Positions 49,311 through 60,217 of a DNA stretch of 64,000 bases are shown piece after piece. A program made the position numbers and the translations under genes. The DNA is from an uncultured Proteiniphilum sp. (GTDB taxonomy: Bacteria; Bacteroidota; Bacteroidia; Bacteroidales; Dysgonomonadaceae). Each line of letters starts with the position of its first letter. Position 1 is the first letter of the stretch. Under the pieces are notes generated by a model, which did no database searches, was not told the DNA's origin, and worked only from the letters and a program-made list of their open reading frames with translations. The DNA is taken from positions 1-64,000 of the forward strand of contig CAKMJT010000010.1 in assembly GCA_927407015.1 (NCBI GenBank), given 5' to 3'.

Positions 49311-50780
49311 ATGACATTTCAACAAAGGTTCTCAGGTGCAACACGCCATCAGTGGATATGGTTTATCGTGTGGGTGGCAGTGACGGTATTATTCTCCATA
49401 TGGGCCGGTTCACCGTGGCTACTGTTTTTTATTGTACTGTTCTTCGATATCTATATTACCAAATACGTTCCCTGGTCGTTCTGGAAAAAATCGAAGAACA
49501 ATGCGTTCCGCAAGACGATGGAATGGGTGGATGCCATCGTCTTCGCCCTCATAGCCGTTTATTTCATCAACACCTTTTTCTTTCAAAACTACCAGATACC
49601 GAGCTCATCGCTCGAGAAATCACTGCTGGTGGGTGATTTCCTGGCCGTCAGCAAGCTGAGTTACGGCCCCCGGGCACCCATCACACCCCTCTCCTTCCCG
49701 CTCGCACAACACACGATGCCGGTGGTAGGTGGCAAGTCCTACTTCGAAAAGCCGCAGTGGAAATACCGCCGTCTGAAAGGTTTCGGTAGGGTTCAGCGTA
49801 ACGACATCGTCGTCTTCAACTTCCCTACAGGTGACACCGTTGCCCTGAACATGCAGGGGGTGGATTTTTATACCCTTTCGAAACACAATCCCAACGGTAG
49901 CACCGGTATCCGGTCGGACAAACGATCCTACGGGGAGATTGTCTATCGTCCTGTGGACCGACGGGAGAATTACGTGAAGCGCTGTATCGGCCTCCCCGGT
50001 GAAACCATCGAGCTCAGGAACGACAGTGTCTACATTGATGGCACCCTGCAGCCCAATCCCCGTCTGTCACAGCATAACTACATGATTCAAACCGACGGCA
50101 CGGTGATTTCCGCCGACGTGTTCTCAAGCATGGGGATCAACAAAGCCGATTATTTCACCCAGGACAGTTACGGACAGGTGGTGACACGCTCCCAGGATCT
50201 GACAGGCGCCGACAGCCTGAGCCTGGCCCTTTCCGGCCTGCAGCAGCGCGACGGGAATAACGGCAGGATCTACTACAGCATACCCTTAACCGAAGAGATG
50301 GTGACGCAACTCAAGGCCAAACCGTTCGTCTGGGATATCATCAAAGAGAAAGAACAACCGGGTATGAGCTATTACTACCCGCTCAACTATGACACGGGAT
50401 GGACACGCGACATGTTCGGGCCGCTGTGGATCCCGAAAAAGGGAGCAACCATCACTTTCGAGGGTGATATCGCTTACAAGGTGGCGGCCTATGAACGCTG
50501 CATCAGGAATTACGAGGGGAACGACTTCGCCTATCGCGATGGGAAAGTATATATCAACGGCCAGCAGGCCGATTCCTACACCTTTCGGTACGATTACTAT
50601 TTCATGATGGGTGACAACCGGCACAACTCAGCCGACTCACGGGTGTGGGGCTTTGTTCCGGAAGATCACATCGTGGGTAAACCCATCCTGATCTGGTTGT
50701 CGCTCGAGAAAGACAAAGGGTGGTTCGAAGGAAAAATACGATGGAAACGGTTGTTCCGCAGTGCGAAAATTCCCGCATGA
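49311..50780 (+). CDS. lepB: Signal peptidase I
   Basis: A membrane-bound protease that removes signal peptides. It has 489 residues. Two or three membrane helices precede the catalytic domain (about 17-30, 33-50 and 74-92). The catalytic Ser is Ser100 in 'IPSSSLEKSLLVGDF', and the catalytic Lys lies near 222 in 'NYVKRCIGLPGE'. 'MMGDNRHNSADSRVWGFV' near 435 is box E. It is longer than E. coli LepB because of an insertion between boxes D and E, usual for this phylum. Its stop overlaps the wbqC start (ATGA). Confidence 0.95.
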   Translation: MTFQQRFSGATRHQWIWFIVWVAVTVLFSIWAGSPWLLFFIVLFFDIYITKYVPWSFWKKSKNNAFRKTMEWVDAIVFALIAVYFINTFFFQNYQIPSSSLEKSLLVGDFLAVSKLSYGPRAPITPLSFPLAQHTMPVVGGKSYFEKPQWKYRRLKGFGRVQRNDIVVFNFPTGDTVALNMQGVDFYTLSKHNPNGSTGIRSDKRSYGEIVYRPVDRRENYVKRCIGLPGETIELRNDSVYIDGTLQPNPRLSQHNYMIQTDGTVISADVFSSMGINKADYFTQDSYGQVVTRSQDLTGADSLSLALSGLQQRDGNNGRIYYSIPLTEEMVTQLKAKPFVWDIIKEKEQPGMSYYYPLNYDTGWTRDMFGPLWIPKKGATITFEGDIAYKVAAYERCIRNYEGNDFAYRDGKVYINGQQADSYTFRYDYYFMMGDNRHNSADSRVWGFVPEDHIVGKPILIWLSLEKDKGWFEGKIRWKRLFRSAKIPA

Positions 50781-51400
50781 GAGATACGGAGCATTCGCCG
50801 GTGGTGCTGCTGTCGTCGCTCTATCTGGCACCTGTGGAGTATTACAGTAGGCTCCACAGAGCCGGTGATGCCGTGATAGATATCCACGACAACTACCAGA
50901 AGCAGTCGTATCGTAACCGGTGCACCATAGCAGGTGCCGCAGGACCACTCTCGCTGAGTGTTCCCGTGGAGAAGCCGGTGACGGCGAAATGCAGGATAAA
51001 GGATATCCGCATTGCCGATCACGGCAACTGGCGCCACCTGCACTGGAATGCCATTGTCTCGGCCTACAACTCCACCCCTTTCTTCCCGTATTACGAAGAT
51101 GATTTCCGCCCTTTCTATGAGCAAAAAGTTGACTTCCTGCTCGATTGGAATGAAATGCTGCGTCAGCTCGTTTGCCGCCTGATCGGTATCGGGACGGCGG
51201 TAACCTTTACAACGGAATACCTGGAGAATGTACCGGCACACTGGGCCGATCTGCGTGAGGCCATCCACCCCAAAAAGAAATCGGCATACGACGCAGCTCC
51301 CTATTACCAGGTGTTTGCCGGCAAGCACGGCTTCCTTCCCAATCTGAGCATCATCGATCTGCTGTTTAACATGGGAAACGAATCGCGGCTATATTTATGA
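50777..51400 (+). CDS. WbqC-like family protein
   Basis: A 207-residue protein of the WbqC family, found in surface-polysaccharide clusters and beside lepB in Bacteroidota. Visible features are 'SSLYLAPVEYYSRL', 'QSYRNRCTI', 'LHWNAIVSAYNSTPFFPYYEDDF' in two pieces, and the C-terminal 'YYQVFAGKHGFLPNLSIIDLLFNMG'. The biochemical role is not established. The ATG overlapping the lepB stop is preferred over two upstream in-frame starts. Confidence 0.85.
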   Translation: MRDTEHSPVVLLSSLYLAPVEYYSRLHRAGDAVIDIHDNYQKQSYRNRCTIAGAAGPLSLSVPVEKPVTAKCRIKDIRIADHGNWRHLHWNAIVSAYNSTPFFPYYEDDFRPFYEQKVDFLLDWNEMLRQLVCRLIGIGTAVTFTTEYLENVPAHWADLREAIHPKKKSAYDAAPYYQVFAGKHGFLPNLSIIDLLFNMGNESRLYL

Positions 51401-51422
51401 TTTCCTTTTGATCGATTTTTCC

Positions 51423-51430
51423 TATCTTTG
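51423..51430 (+). promoter_or_regulatory. gltX promoter -7 element (TATCTTTG)
   Basis: TATCTTTG lies 94 bases upstream of the chosen gltX ATG, giving a leader of about 85 bases. Confidence 0.5.
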
Positions 51431-51523
51431 CAGCGTCAAACGCATGTTTTAGCATATCCCCACAGGGATAACCATGCATCACAGATGCGGGGGATGCAGG
51501 AAAACGCTAATTTTTCAAACCAG

Positions 51524-53053
51524 ATGCAACAGAAGACCAGAGTCCGTTTTGCACCCAGCCCTACCGGCCCGCTGCATATAGGGGGAGTACGCACAGCCTT
51601 ATACAACTACCTGTTTGCCCGGCAGCAGGGGGGTGATTTCATCCTGCGTATCGAGGATACCGATTCGGCACGCTTTGTTCCGGGAGCCGAGGAGTACATA
51701 GAGGAAACATTCGACTGGCTGGGACTCTCATTCGATGAGAGTCCGGCCGGGGGAGGTAAGTACGGGCCCTATAAACAGTCGCACCGCAAGGAGATCTACA
51801 AGGAATATGTGCGGGTGTTGCTGGATCAGGGAGCCGCATATGTCGCCTTCGACACGCCGGAGGAGCTGGAAGCCAGCAGGGCGGCGATCCCTAACTTCCA
51901 GTATGATGCATCCACCCGGGAGATGATGCGCAACTCGCTCACGCTGACACGGGAGGAGACGCAGTCGCTGATGGATGAGGGCGCTCAGTACGTGGTGCGC
52001 ATCAAGATCGATCCGAACAAGGACATCATCGTCAACGACCTGATACGCGGAGAGGTGGTGACCCACTCCTCGGTGCTCGACGACAAGGTGATCTACAAAT
52101 CAACCGACGAGCTGCCCACCTATCATCTGGCCAACGTAGTAGACGATCACCTGATGGAGATCACACACGTGATCCGCGGGGAGGAATGGCTCCCCTCGGC
52201 ACCGCTGCATGTATGGCTTTACCAAAGCCTCGGCTGGGAAGAGAGCATGCCTCAGTTCGCGCACCTGCCCCTGCTGCTCAAGCCGGAAGGGAACGGCAAG
52301 CTGAGCAAACGCGATGGTGACCGTCTCGGCTTCCCTGTTTTCCCGCTGGAATGGAGGGACCCGGTAACGGGTGATCTCTCGTCGGGATACCGCGAGAGCG
52401 GTTATCTGCCGGAGGCGGTAATCAATTTCCTCGCTTTTCTGGGATGGAACCCGGGAACGGAGCAGGAGATCTTCTCCCTCGACGAGCTTGTCGGGGCGTT
52501 CTCCTTTGAGCGATGCAGCAAGAGCGGCGCTAAATTCGACGTGGAAAAGGCCAAATGGTATAACCACCAATATATCCTCCACACCCCCGATGCTGTGCTG
52601 GCAGGCCTGTTCACCCCGCTACTGCAGGAAAAAGGGGTGAACGCACCACCGGAAAAGGTGACGAAGGTGGTGGGGCTGGTGAAGGAACGGGTTCACTTTG
52701 TGAGTGAGCTATGGGATCAATCCTTCTTTTTCTTCACTGCACCGACGGTCTACGACGAGAAGACCATTCGTAAACGATGGAAAAAGGAGACCCCCGCACA
52801 GATGAAGAGGCTGATCCAACTGATCCGTGAGATGGACGACTTTTCGGCAGAAACACAGGAAAAGACCGTGATGGGGTGGATTCAGGATAACCAGCTGCAT
52901 ACCGGCAACATCATGAATGCATATCGTCTGGCCATCGTGGGTGAAGGCAAGGGACCCCATATGTTTCACATCACGGAAGTGATCGGCAGGGAAGAGACCA
53001 TCGCCAGGTTGCAGCGTGCCACAGACCTTATACCCGTTCCCGAAGATGTATAA
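51524..53053 (+). CDS. gltX: Glutamyl-tRNA synthetase
   Basis: A class I synthetase of 509 residues. The start gives '[25 protein letters not shown]' (in pieces), with the HIGG signature near residue 17. The KMSKS-equivalent '[12 protein letters not shown]' is near 260. The C-terminal helical domain binds the anticodon. A longer frame adds 32 codons upstream, but those overlap the leader and resemble no synthetase. Its end overlaps waaA by eight bases. Confidence 0.96.
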   Translation: MQQKTRVRFAPSPTGPLHIGGVRTALYNYLFARQQGGDFILRIEDTDSARFVPGAEEYIEETFDWLGLSFDESPAGGGKYGPYKQSHRKEIYKEYVRVLLDQGAAYVAFDTPEELEASRAAIPNFQYDASTREMMRNSLTLTREETQSLMDEGAQYVVRIKIDPNKDIIVNDLIRGEVVTHSSVLDDKVIYKSTDELPTYHLANVVDDHLMEITHVIRGEEWLPSAPLHVWLYQSLGWEESMPQFAHLPLLLKPEGNGKLSKRDGDRLGFPVFPLEWRDPVTGDLSSGYRESGYLPEAVINFLAFLGWNPGTEQEIFSLDELVGAFSFERCSKSGAKFDVEKAKWYNHQYILHTPDAVLAGLFTPLLQEKGVNAPPEKVTKVVGLVKERVHFVSELWDQSFFFFTAPTVYDEKTIRKRWKKETPAQMKRLIQLIREMDDFSAETQEKTVMGWIQDNQLHTGNIMNAYRLAIVGEGKGPHMFHITEVIGREETIARLQRATDLIPVPEDV

Positions 53054-54266
53054 CCTGTCCATCGTCCTGCTGGCGTTTATCTCGCGCCTGGCGGCTCCTT
53101 TTCGAAAGAAGCTGAGGCTGATGACGCATGGGCAGAAAGAGACCTATCGCATCCTGAAAGAGAAAATCGACCGGCAGGCCAGCTATATATGGTTTCATGC
53201 TGCCTCACTGGGTGAATTTGAGCAGGCCCGCCCGCTGATCGAATCGGTGAAAAGAGAACATCCGGCATACAAGATCCTGCTCACCTTTTTCTCACCTTCG
53301 GGGTACGAGGTACGTAAAGACTATCCGCTGGCCGATATCGTATGCTATCTGCCTTTCGACACTAAAGACAGGGTGAGACGATTTCTCGATCTGGCCAATC
53401 CCCATATCGCCATCTTCATCAAGTATGAGTTTTGGTATAATTATATCCACGAAAGCTATCTCCGTCACATCCCCGTCTATCTTGTTTCGGCCGTTTTCCG
53501 GCCCAATCAGCCATTCTTCAAAAAATACCGTAGCAGCTACGGGAAGATGCTTGGGCTCTATACCCATTTTTTCGTGCAGGACGAAGCATCAGCCATCCTG
53601 TTGCAAGATCACGGCATTCGGCAGGTGACCGTGGCCGGTGATACCCGTATCGACAGGGTCATAGCGATTCAACAGGAGGCAAAGCCACTGCCCTTGATCG
53701 AGAGATTTGCGGGACCGGGAGACCTCGTGTTTGTTGCCGGCAGCTCCTGGACTCCCGATGAAGAACTATTCATCGACTATTTCAACAGGAACAGCGGGAT
53801 GAAACTGATTGTGGCTCCGCATGAGATCCATGAATCGCATCTCGCTGAGATTGAGAAAAAGCTGAAGCGTCCTCACCTGCGTTATTCACGTGCTACGGAG
53901 GATAATGCAGCTGCGCAGGACTGCCTGATCATAGACAGCTTCGGGTTGCTCTCTTCGATATATCGTTATGGGCACATCGGCTATATCGGCGGTGGTTTTG
54001 GTGCGGGGATCCACAATCTGCCCGAAGCGGCAGTATACGGTATTCCCGTTTTATTCGGACCCCGTTACGCCAAATTCCGTGAAGCCGGCGGATTGATCAG
54101 TGCCGGTGGCGGATATTCCGTACAGAACAAAACGGAGTTCAATAAACAGATGGATATCTTCATGGAGAATCCGGCAGAAAGGGTCACGGCAGGAGAAAAA
54201 GCGAAACAGTTCATTTCCGGCAATGCGGGTGCAACAGCTACAATCATGCAACATCTGCCGCTGTAA
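53046..54266 (+). CDS. waaA: 3-deoxy-D-manno-octulosonic acid transferase
   Basis: Adds Kdo to lipid A in lipopolysaccharide synthesis. It has 406 residues. An N-terminal membrane-anchoring helix (about 3-18) is followed by '[19 protein letters not shown]', the conserved start of the GT-B catalytic part with its Glu base. '[13 protein letters not shown]' and the C-terminal '[28 protein letters not shown]' are typical. The ATG lies inside the last codons of gltX, so translation is likely coupled. Confidence 0.94.
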   Translation: MYNLSIVLLAFISRLAAPFRKKLRLMTHGQKETYRILKEKIDRQASYIWFHAASLGEFEQARPLIESVKREHPAYKILLTFFSPSGYEVRKDYPLADIVCYLPFDTKDRVRRFLDLANPHIAIFIKYEFWYNYIHESYLRHIPVYLVSAVFRPNQPFFKKYRSSYGKMLGLYTHFFVQDEASAILLQDHGIRQVTVAGDTRIDRVIAIQQEAKPLPLIERFAGPGDLVFVAGSSWTPDEELFIDYFNRNSGMKLIVAPHEIHESHLAEIEKKLKRPHLRYSRATEDNAAAQDCLIIDSFGLLSSIYRYGHIGYIGGGFGAGIHNLPEAAVYGIPVLFGPRYAKFREAGGLISAGGGYSVQNKTEFNKQMDIFMENPAERVTAGEKAKQFISGNAGATATIMQHLPL

Positions 54267-54360
54267 CAGCAGGTGCCGGCTTCGGGTACTGAAAGATTTG
54301 AGGAACAATTCATTCGTTTGGTTGTTGTATTATATTGGTACAAAGTAAAAACGGGGAGGA

Positions 54361-56493
54361 ATGAACGCATCATCATCAACAAGAAAGAAAATAAGAATCA
54401 GGACAAAAGTATTTGTCCCCCTGGTTTTTATTGCAGCGGTACTTCTCATCACCTATATCTTCCCCCGTCAGGGAAGCTTCAAGTACTCCTTCAACGAGGG
54501 GAGGCCCTGGCAGTACGGGCTGCTCACGGCCCCTTTCGATTTTCCTATCTATAAACCTGCCGATCAGCTGAAAGCGGAACAGGACAGTATTCTGGCCTTT
54601 TACGAACCCTATTTCAAGATTGACGAAACGATACAGAAGAACGCCCTCGCTGATTTCGATGCGGATGTCAACCTGAACGAAAAGCTGTTGGCACTGCCTC
54701 CCGCCTACAAAATATATATCCGAAGCAAGCTCAATGAGATCTACGAGAACGGGATCATGCGGTCGGCAGATCACGATCGCCTGAAAGAATCTGAGACCGG
54801 ATCGTTGCGCATCAAAACAGGGAACGTGGCCGAATCGAGAAAGGCGGAAACATTTTACACGATACGCTCGGCATACGAAAAAGTGATAAATGACGTGCCT
54901 GAGGGTATTGACGCCAGCCTGCTGCAATCGGCCGATATCAACGAATACATCCGGGAGAATGTCATTTATGATGCCGAGACATCAGAAAAGGCGCAGAACG
55001 AATTCATCCAGCAGGTAGACATCAGCCGTGGCATGGTGCAACAGGGCCAGCGTATTATTGATCAGGGAGAAATTGTGGATGCAAGAACCTATAATATCCT
55101 CTCATCGCTGAAGCAGGTGACGGAGGAACGCAGCGGAGGCACCACCCGAAACAGCTGGATGGTCTTCGGGCAGCTTTTGCTCATACTCCTCATGTTCAGC
55201 TCCTTTTATATGTATCTGTTGTATTTCCGGCCGACGGAGTTCCGCAACCGCAAGCATGTGGTTTTCATGGTGCTGCTCATTGTCATCTTTCTCTTGCTGA
55301 CCGCTGTCACAGTCCGGTTCGACCTTTTCAGCGTTTACATCATCCCCTATGCCATTGTGACCATTCTCATACGTACCTTCATCGACTCCCGAACCGCCCT
55401 GTTTGCCAGTCTCATCACCATCATCCTGAGCTCGCTGATGGTATCATTCCCTTTCGAGTTTATCGTGGCTCAGATTGCGGTGGCCATGGTATCCATATTC
55501 ATGCTGAAAGAGTTGTCGGAGCGCTCTCAGCTGATAAGAAGCTCTTTCTTTATTCTTCTCACCTATATATTGGTTTATATCGGATTGGTGATGTATCAGG
55601 AGGGAAATGTGAAAGAAATCAACTGGCTGATGCTGCTCTATTTCCTGATCAACTTTATATTCATCATGTTCTCCTACTCACTGGTCTACCTGGTGGAACG
55701 ATCGTTCAGCTTCATCTCCGGGGTGACGCTGGTGGAGCTGTCCAATATCAACAAGCCCTTACTGAAAGAACTCTCGGAAAAGGCCCCCGGCACGTTCCAG
55801 CACTCTCTTCAGGTATCTAACCTGGGCATGGCGGCAGCGGCGAAGCTGGGAGCCAATGCCTCATTGATAAGAACAGGCGCCCTGTATCACGATGTAGGGA
55901 AGATGATCAATCCCGCATTCTTTACCGAGAATCAGACACCGGGCATGAATCCGCATGCAGGCCTTCCTTTCGAGGAGAGCGCACGCATCATCATCAACCA
56001 TGTGAAAGACGGAGTGAAGATTGCACAGAAGCACAACGTGCCGCAGCAGATCATTGATTTTATTGAGACGCACCACGGAACGAGTATGCCGAAGTATTTT
56101 TACATCTCATGGAAAAATGCAAACCCCGACAAAGAGGTGAACGAGGCGGATTTCCGTTATCCCGGGCCTAATCCATTCACCAAGGAAACAGCGATCATGA
56201 TGATGGCCGATGCGGTGGAAGCCTCATCGCGCAGTTTACCGGAGTATACGGAGCAGTCGCTCCGTACCCTTGTCGACAAGATTATCGACGCCCGGTTAAA
56301 CGAAGGATACTTCCGGCTGGCTCCCATCACCTTCCGGGATATTCAGACCGTCAAGGATGTGTTTGTGGATAAACTGCAAACGATGTATCATTCTCGTATT
56401 GCCTATCCAGAACCGAGAAAGCCGGAAAAGCTGCCGCCTCAGCCAACCGCCGAATCGCTGACGGCAGACTTTGGAACGGATAGTTCCGAATGA
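54361..56493 (+). CDS. 7TM-HD domain phosphohydrolase (PgpH/YqfF-like)
   Basis: A 710-residue membrane protein. The N-terminal helix is followed by a large extracytoplasmic 7TMR-HDED-type domain (about 50-260), then about seven membrane helices ('LLLILLMFSSFYMYLLYF' and following). A cytoplasmic HD domain has 'GTFQHSLQVSNL', 'ALYHDVGKMINP' near 508-518 and 'IETHHGTSM'. Family members such as Listeria PgpH hydrolyse cyclic di-AMP. The same activity is likely but not proven here. The C-terminal tail is proline-rich. It stands alone after waaA by 94 bases and converges with guaA. Confidence 0.9.
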   Translation: MNASSSTRKKIRIRTKVFVPLVFIAAVLLITYIFPRQGSFKYSFNEGRPWQYGLLTAPFDFPIYKPADQLKAEQDSILAFYEPYFKIDETIQKNALADFDADVNLNEKLLALPPAYKIYIRSKLNEIYENGIMRSADHDRLKESETGSLRIKTGNVAESRKAETFYTIRSAYEKVINDVPEGIDASLLQSADINEYIRENVIYDAETSEKAQNEFIQQVDISRGMVQQGQRIIDQGEIVDARTYNILSSLKQVTEERSGGTTRNSWMVFGQLLLILLMFSSFYMYLLYFRPTEFRNRKHVVFMVLLIVIFLLLTAVTVRFDLFSVYIIPYAIVTILIRTFIDSRTALFASLITIILSSLMVSFPFEFIVAQIAVAMVSIFMLKELSERSQLIRSSFFILLTYILVYIGLVMYQEGNVKEINWLMLLYFLINFIFIMFSYSLVYLVERSFSFISGVTLVELSNINKPLLKELSEKAPGTFQHSLQVSNLGMAAAAKLGANASLIRTGALYHDVGKMINPAFFTENQTPGMNPHAGLPFEESARIIINHVKDGVKIAQKHNVPQQIIDFIETHHGTSMPKYFYISWKNANPDKEVNEADFRYPGPNPFTKETAIMMMADAVEASSRSLPEYTEQSLRTLVDKIIDARLNEGYFRLAPITFRDIQTVKDVFVDKLQTMYHSRIAYPEPRKPEKLPPQPTAESLTADFGTDSSE

Positions 56494-56515
56494 ACAACGG
56501 TCACTTCTGCAGGGA

Positions 56516-58036
56516 TCATTCCCACTCAATCGTTGCGGGTGGTTTGGAAGAGATATCGTAAACAACCCGATTGACCCCTTTTACTTTATTGATGATCTCA
56601 TTCGACACTTTCGCCAGAAACTCGTAAGGCAGATGAGCCCAGTCGGCGGTCATGGCATCGGTAGAGGTCACTGCACGCAGTGCGATCGTGTTCTCGTAGG
56701 TACGTTCATCACCCATCACACCGACCGATTGAACGGGCAACAGGATGGCTCCCGCCTGCCACACCTTCTCATAAAGACCTACTGCACGCAGATGGGAGAT
56801 GAATATATCATCCGCCTCCTGAGCGATGCGTACCTTCTCCGGTGTGATGTCTCCCAGTATACGGATACCCAGCCCGGGACCGGGGAAAGGATGCCGCTGA
56901 ATAAGATGAGGCTGCATACCCAGCTCGAGACCTATCTTGCGCACCTCATCCTTGAACAGGAGTCTGAGCGGTTCGCACAGCTTCAGGTTCATCTTCCCGG
57001 GCAATCCCCCCACGTTGTGGTGGCTCTTGATGGTCACGCCGGTGATGGAGAGCGACTCAATGATGTCGGGATAGATGGTTCCCTGTGCCAGCCATTTGAT
57101 ATCTTGCAGTTTATGTGCTTCCCTGTCGAAGATATCGATAAACCCTTTTCCGATGATCTTCCTTTTTGTCTCCGGATCGGTCACACCCGCCAGCTCCCGG
57201 TAGAAATGCTGCTTTGCATCCACGCCGATCACGTTCAGCCCCAGATGCTCGTAATTAGTCAGCACGGTATCGAATTCATTTTTACGCAGCAGGCCGTGAT
57301 CCACGAAGATACAGGTCAGGTTCCTGCCTATGGCCCTGTTGAGCAATACAGCCGTCACCGACGAGTCGACGCCTCCCGAGAGAGCCAGGATCACCTTGTC
57401 GTCACCCAGCTGCGCTTTCAGCTCCTCCACCGTTGTTTCAATAAAGGATGCCGGTGTCCAGTCTTTCTTCACACCGCAAATGGCAAGAAAATTATCCAGT
57501 ATCTTCGTTCCCTCTTCCGTATGAAACACCTCCGGATGAAACTGTACCCCCCAGGTTTCCTCATCATCGATCCTGTAGGCAGCCAGCGTCACATCTTCGG
57601 TAGAAGCAATCATCCGGAACCGGTCAGGTATACTGACAATGGTATCACCGTGTGACATCCATACCTGACTGTTTGGCGGAATATTTCCCAGCAACGGGTC
57701 GTTGCTCTCTTTCACGCTAAGCTGGGCCCTCCCGTACTCACGGGAGCCGTTTTTCCCCACTTCCCCGCCCGATGCTTGGGCCATGAGCTGTGCACCATAA
57801 CAGATACCCAGTACGGGGTATCTCCCCTGTATCTCACGCAAATCGGTTTTGAAAGCGTTCGTATCATTGACCGAAAAAGGGCTTCCGGAAAGGATCACTC
57901 CTTTAACCGACTCATCGCCGAAAGGAAATTTATTGTAAGGCACAATTTCGCAGTAGGTATTGAGTTCCCTCACTCGTCTGCCGATGAGCTGTGTGGTCTG
58001 GGATCCGAAATCGAGAATAATAATTTTTTCGTGCAT
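56516..58036 (-). CDS. guaA: GMP synthase (glutamine-hydrolysing)
   Basis: Converts XMP to GMP. It has 506 residues. The N-terminal glutamine amidotransferase has catalytic Cys79 in '[11 protein letters not shown]', with the His and Glu in '[13 protein letters not shown]'. The ATP-pyrophosphatase domain begins '[18 protein letters not shown]' and the dimerisation domain closes the protein. The ATG of '[16 protein letters not shown]' is the family start; a longer frame continues 100 codons upstream across the divergent promoter and is rejected. Confidence 0.97.
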   Translation of the reverse strand: MHEKIIILDFGSQTTQLIGRRVRELNTYCEIVPYNKFPFGDESVKGVILSGSPFSVNDTNAFKTDLREIQGRYPVLGICYGAQLMAQASGGEVGKNGSREYGRAQLSVKESNDPLLGNIPPNSQVWMSHGDTIVSIPDRFRMIASTEDVTLAAYRIDDEETWGVQFHPEVFHTEEGTKILDNFLAICGVKKDWTPASFIETTVEELKAQLGDDKVILALSGGVDSSVTAVLLNRAIGRNLTCIFVDHGLLRKNEFDTVLTNYEHLGLNVIGVDAKQHFYRELAGVTDPETKRKIIGKGFIDIFDREAHKLQDIKWLAQGTIYPDIIESLSITGVTIKSHHNVGGLPGKMNLKLCEPLRLLFKDEVRKIGLELGMQPHLIQRHPFPGPGLGIRILGDITPEKVRIAQEADDIFISHLRAVGLYEKVWQAGAILLPVQSVGVMGDERTYENTIALRAVTSTDAMTADWAHLPYEFLAKVSNEIINKVKGVNRVVYDISSKPPATIEWE

Positions 58037-58060
58037 AGGATGTGGAAATTTTTGAAGGGT

Positions 58061-58068
58061 CAAAGATA
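58061..58068 (-). promoter_or_regulatory. guaA promoter -7 element (TATCTTTG)
   Basis: On the minus strand TATCTTTG lies 24 bases upstream of the guaA ATG. It is divergent from a second TATCTTTG at 58165. Confidence 0.55.
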
Positions 58069-58164
58069 GTGAAAAAAGAGGAGAAAATGTATTAAATTTG
58101 TATCGTTGAATAGAGTTCAACAGGTAATATTCTCTTTGTATGATTATTTTATATCTATTTTTCT

Positions 58165-58172
58165 TATCTTTG
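58165..58172 (+). promoter_or_regulatory. Promoter -7 element (TATCTTTG) of the TPR/PD40 gene
   Basis: TATCTTTG lies 17 bases upstream of the ATG, with TTTG at 58135-58138 (26-base spacing, longer than usual). Confidence 0.5.
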
Positions 58173-58189
58173 AAATCAGAAAATATAAA

Positions 58190-59611
58190 ATGAAAATACA
58201 ACATACGCTTCTTGCCCTCCTGTTCGGCATTTTCGGATTCGCGCTGCAGGCGCAGACGCTCGACGATGCCAAAAGCTGGTATCTGGAAGGAAGATATGCC
58301 GAAGCGCTGCCTGTTTTTCGTGCGGAGTATCTCCATACGCCCACCAACGCCGCCCTGAATCAGTGGATCGGCGTATGTCTGCTTGAGACGGGCAGGGTGG
58401 CCGAGGCTGAGAAATACCTTATTTTTGCCTCACAAAAGAAGATTCCCGAAGCATCGCTCTACCTGGGTGATCTGTACACAAAGATGTATCGTTTTGACGA
58501 GGCTGAAAAGGAATTCGTGAAGTACCAGAGGGCCAGCCGCAGGAACGATGAGGCGCTGAACAGGCTGGCAGTGAAGAGGGAGCAGGCGGAGAGACTGAAA
58601 AGGATGGTCAGCCGCACCGAGGATGTGCAGGTGATTGACAGCATTGTATTGCCCAGGGCCGGTTTCCTGGCAGCCTATCACCTGAGTGAATCATCGGGTT
58701 CGCTGATGCCGGTGAACGCATTCTTCAGAAACCTGCCGGCAAATGCGGGAACACTGTTCATGAATGAACGCAGGGATAAGATTGTCTATTCGCAGGGTGA
58801 CACGCTGACGGGCAGCGATTTGTTTACGATGGACAAACTGCTCGATAACTTTGGCAATGAAAAGAAACTACCCGCTACCATCAACGGGGAAGGGAATCAG
58901 GCTTATCCTTTTGTGATGAGCGACGGGCTGACACTCTATTTTGCGTCTACCGGGGAGCCGTCACTGGGGGGTTATGATCTGTTCGTCACCCGGTATAATC
59001 TCGCCTCCGACACGTATCTCACGCCCAACCAGCTGAATATGCCGTTCAACTCACCGTTCAACGATTTTATGATGGCCCTGGACGAGGAAAAAGGCATCGG
59101 CTGGTTTGCCTCTGACCGTTTCCAGCCCGACGACTCGGTCTGCATATACACCTTCATTCCCAACCCGCAGGTGACGCTGATCGAAAGCAATGATTCCGTT
59201 TATATGGCCGGAAGGGCTCAAATATCGTCCATCGCCGGCACGTGGAAAGAGGGTTCAGACTACACCTCGCTCAGGGCACTGGCACGGCAGACAGCGGTTG
59301 TACAGCAGGAAGCCCGCGGTGATTTCTCATTTGTCATCAACGACGGCTTAACGTACCACACGCTGAACGATTTCAAGAGCAGCCGGGCAAAAACGCTTTT
59401 TTCCGAGGTATTGGCCCTGGAGAAAAAGTGGCAAGCCCTGCATGCAGCACTTGCTGAGAAAAGGGATCAGTTTGCTGACGGAGGCGCTGCAAACAATACC
59501 CTCGGTCAGGCTATCCTCACGATGGAAAAAGAGGCAGACGCTCTCTTCCGGGAGATTGAGAGAGGGAAAATACAGGCAAGAAACGAAGAAGCAACCTCCG
59601 TGAATCACTAA
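58190..59611 (+). CDS. Secreted TPR plus PD40 (beta-propeller-like) protein
   Basis: A 473-residue exported protein. The signal peptide ends ALQAQ. TPR-like helices follow (about 24-135), with '[17 protein letters not shown]' and '[19 protein letters not shown]'. A partial beta-propeller contains '[17 protein letters not shown]', a PD40/WD40-like blade near 260-280, and '[25 protein letters not shown]'. The C-terminal 100 residues are coiled coil. The order TPR then PD40 resembles the PorE family of the type IX secretion system, but the OmpA-like peptidoglycan-binding domain is missing. The role is unknown. It heads a unit with the NfeD and FloA genes. Confidence 0.75.
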   Translation: MKIQHTLLALLFGIFGFALQAQTLDDAKSWYLEGRYAEALPVFRAEYLHTPTNAALNQWIGVCLLETGRVAEAEKYLIFASQKKIPEASLYLGDLYTKMYRFDEAEKEFVKYQRASRRNDEALNRLAVKREQAERLKRMVSRTEDVQVIDSIVLPRAGFLAAYHLSESSGSLMPVNAFFRNLPANAGTLFMNERRDKIVYSQGDTLTGSDLFTMDKLLDNFGNEKKLPATINGEGNQAYPFVMSDGLTLYFASTGEPSLGGYDLFVTRYNLASDTYLTPNQLNMPFNSPFNDFMMALDEEKGIGWFASDRFQPDDSVCIYTFIPNPQVTLIESNDSVYMAGRAQISSIAGTWKEGSDYTSLRALARQTAVVQQEARGDFSFVINDGLTYHTLNDFKSSRAKTLFSEVLALEKKWQALHAALAEKRDQFADGGAANNTLGQAILTMEKEADALFREIERGKIQARNEEATSVNH

Positions 59612-59623
59612 ACAAACCAGGAT

Positions 59624-60097
59624 ATGACACTCGACTTACTCATTGTTGCTGCTGTAATACTGCTGGGCATACTTTTCATGCTCGTGGAAATATTTCTATT
59701 GCCCGGCATCAGTATCGCCGGTATTGCAGGCGCCATCTTCCTGGTGGGAGGTATTGTCTACGCCTATCTCTTCCTGGGAAGTACCGCCGGGAACATCACG
59801 CTGGTAGCCTCAGCCCTGGCCATGGGCGGCACCTTTTTCTGGCTGCTGAAATCGAAATCGTTGCGAAAGATCTCGCTGGAAACCAATATCGAAGGCAAGG
59901 TTGACAACTCCAACCTGCAGAAAATGGCTGTCGGCGACAGGGGTGTCGCACTGTCCCGTCTGAATCCCATCGGGAAAGTGATGGTCAACGATGTGGAGGC
60001 CGAAGGCAAATCGTTCGATGGTGAGTTTATCGAAGAAGAGACAGCCATTGAAATCGTGCGAATAGAAACCTATCATGTCCTGGTAAAGAGAATATAA
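59624..60097 (+). CDS. NfeD-like membrane protein
   Basis: A 157-residue protein with three to four hydrophobic helices ('DLLIVAAVILLGILFMLVEIFLLPG' in the first two) and a small C-terminal OB fold ('GDRGVALSRLNPIGKVMVNDVEAEGKSFDGEFIEEETAIEIV' in pieces). This is the short NfeD1b layout without a protease domain. Such proteins are usually encoded beside flotillins, as here. It follows the TPR/PD40 gene by 12 bases. Confidence 0.88.
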   Translation: MTLDLLIVAAVILLGILFMLVEIFLLPGISIAGIAGAIFLVGGIVYAYLFLGSTAGNITLVASALAMGGTFFWLLKSKSLRKISLETNIEGKVDNSNLQKMAVGDRGVALSRLNPIGKVMVNDVEAEGKSFDGEFIEEETAIEIVRIETYHVLVKRI

Positions 60098-60217
60098 TAT
60101 TTCTGCAGCGGTGCACCGGCTACGGACGTTATCCGGCTGGCAGGCCTGTCTGCTGCCTTACATTGATTCAACTAAATAACTATTCTATATATAAAAAACA
60201 CCTAAAAACAAATCATT

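Noticed and set aside
58037-58336. A 100-codon N-terminal extension of guaA
   Set aside because: The extension crosses both divergent promoters and the start of the next gene, and the standard GuaA N-terminus begins at the later ATG.
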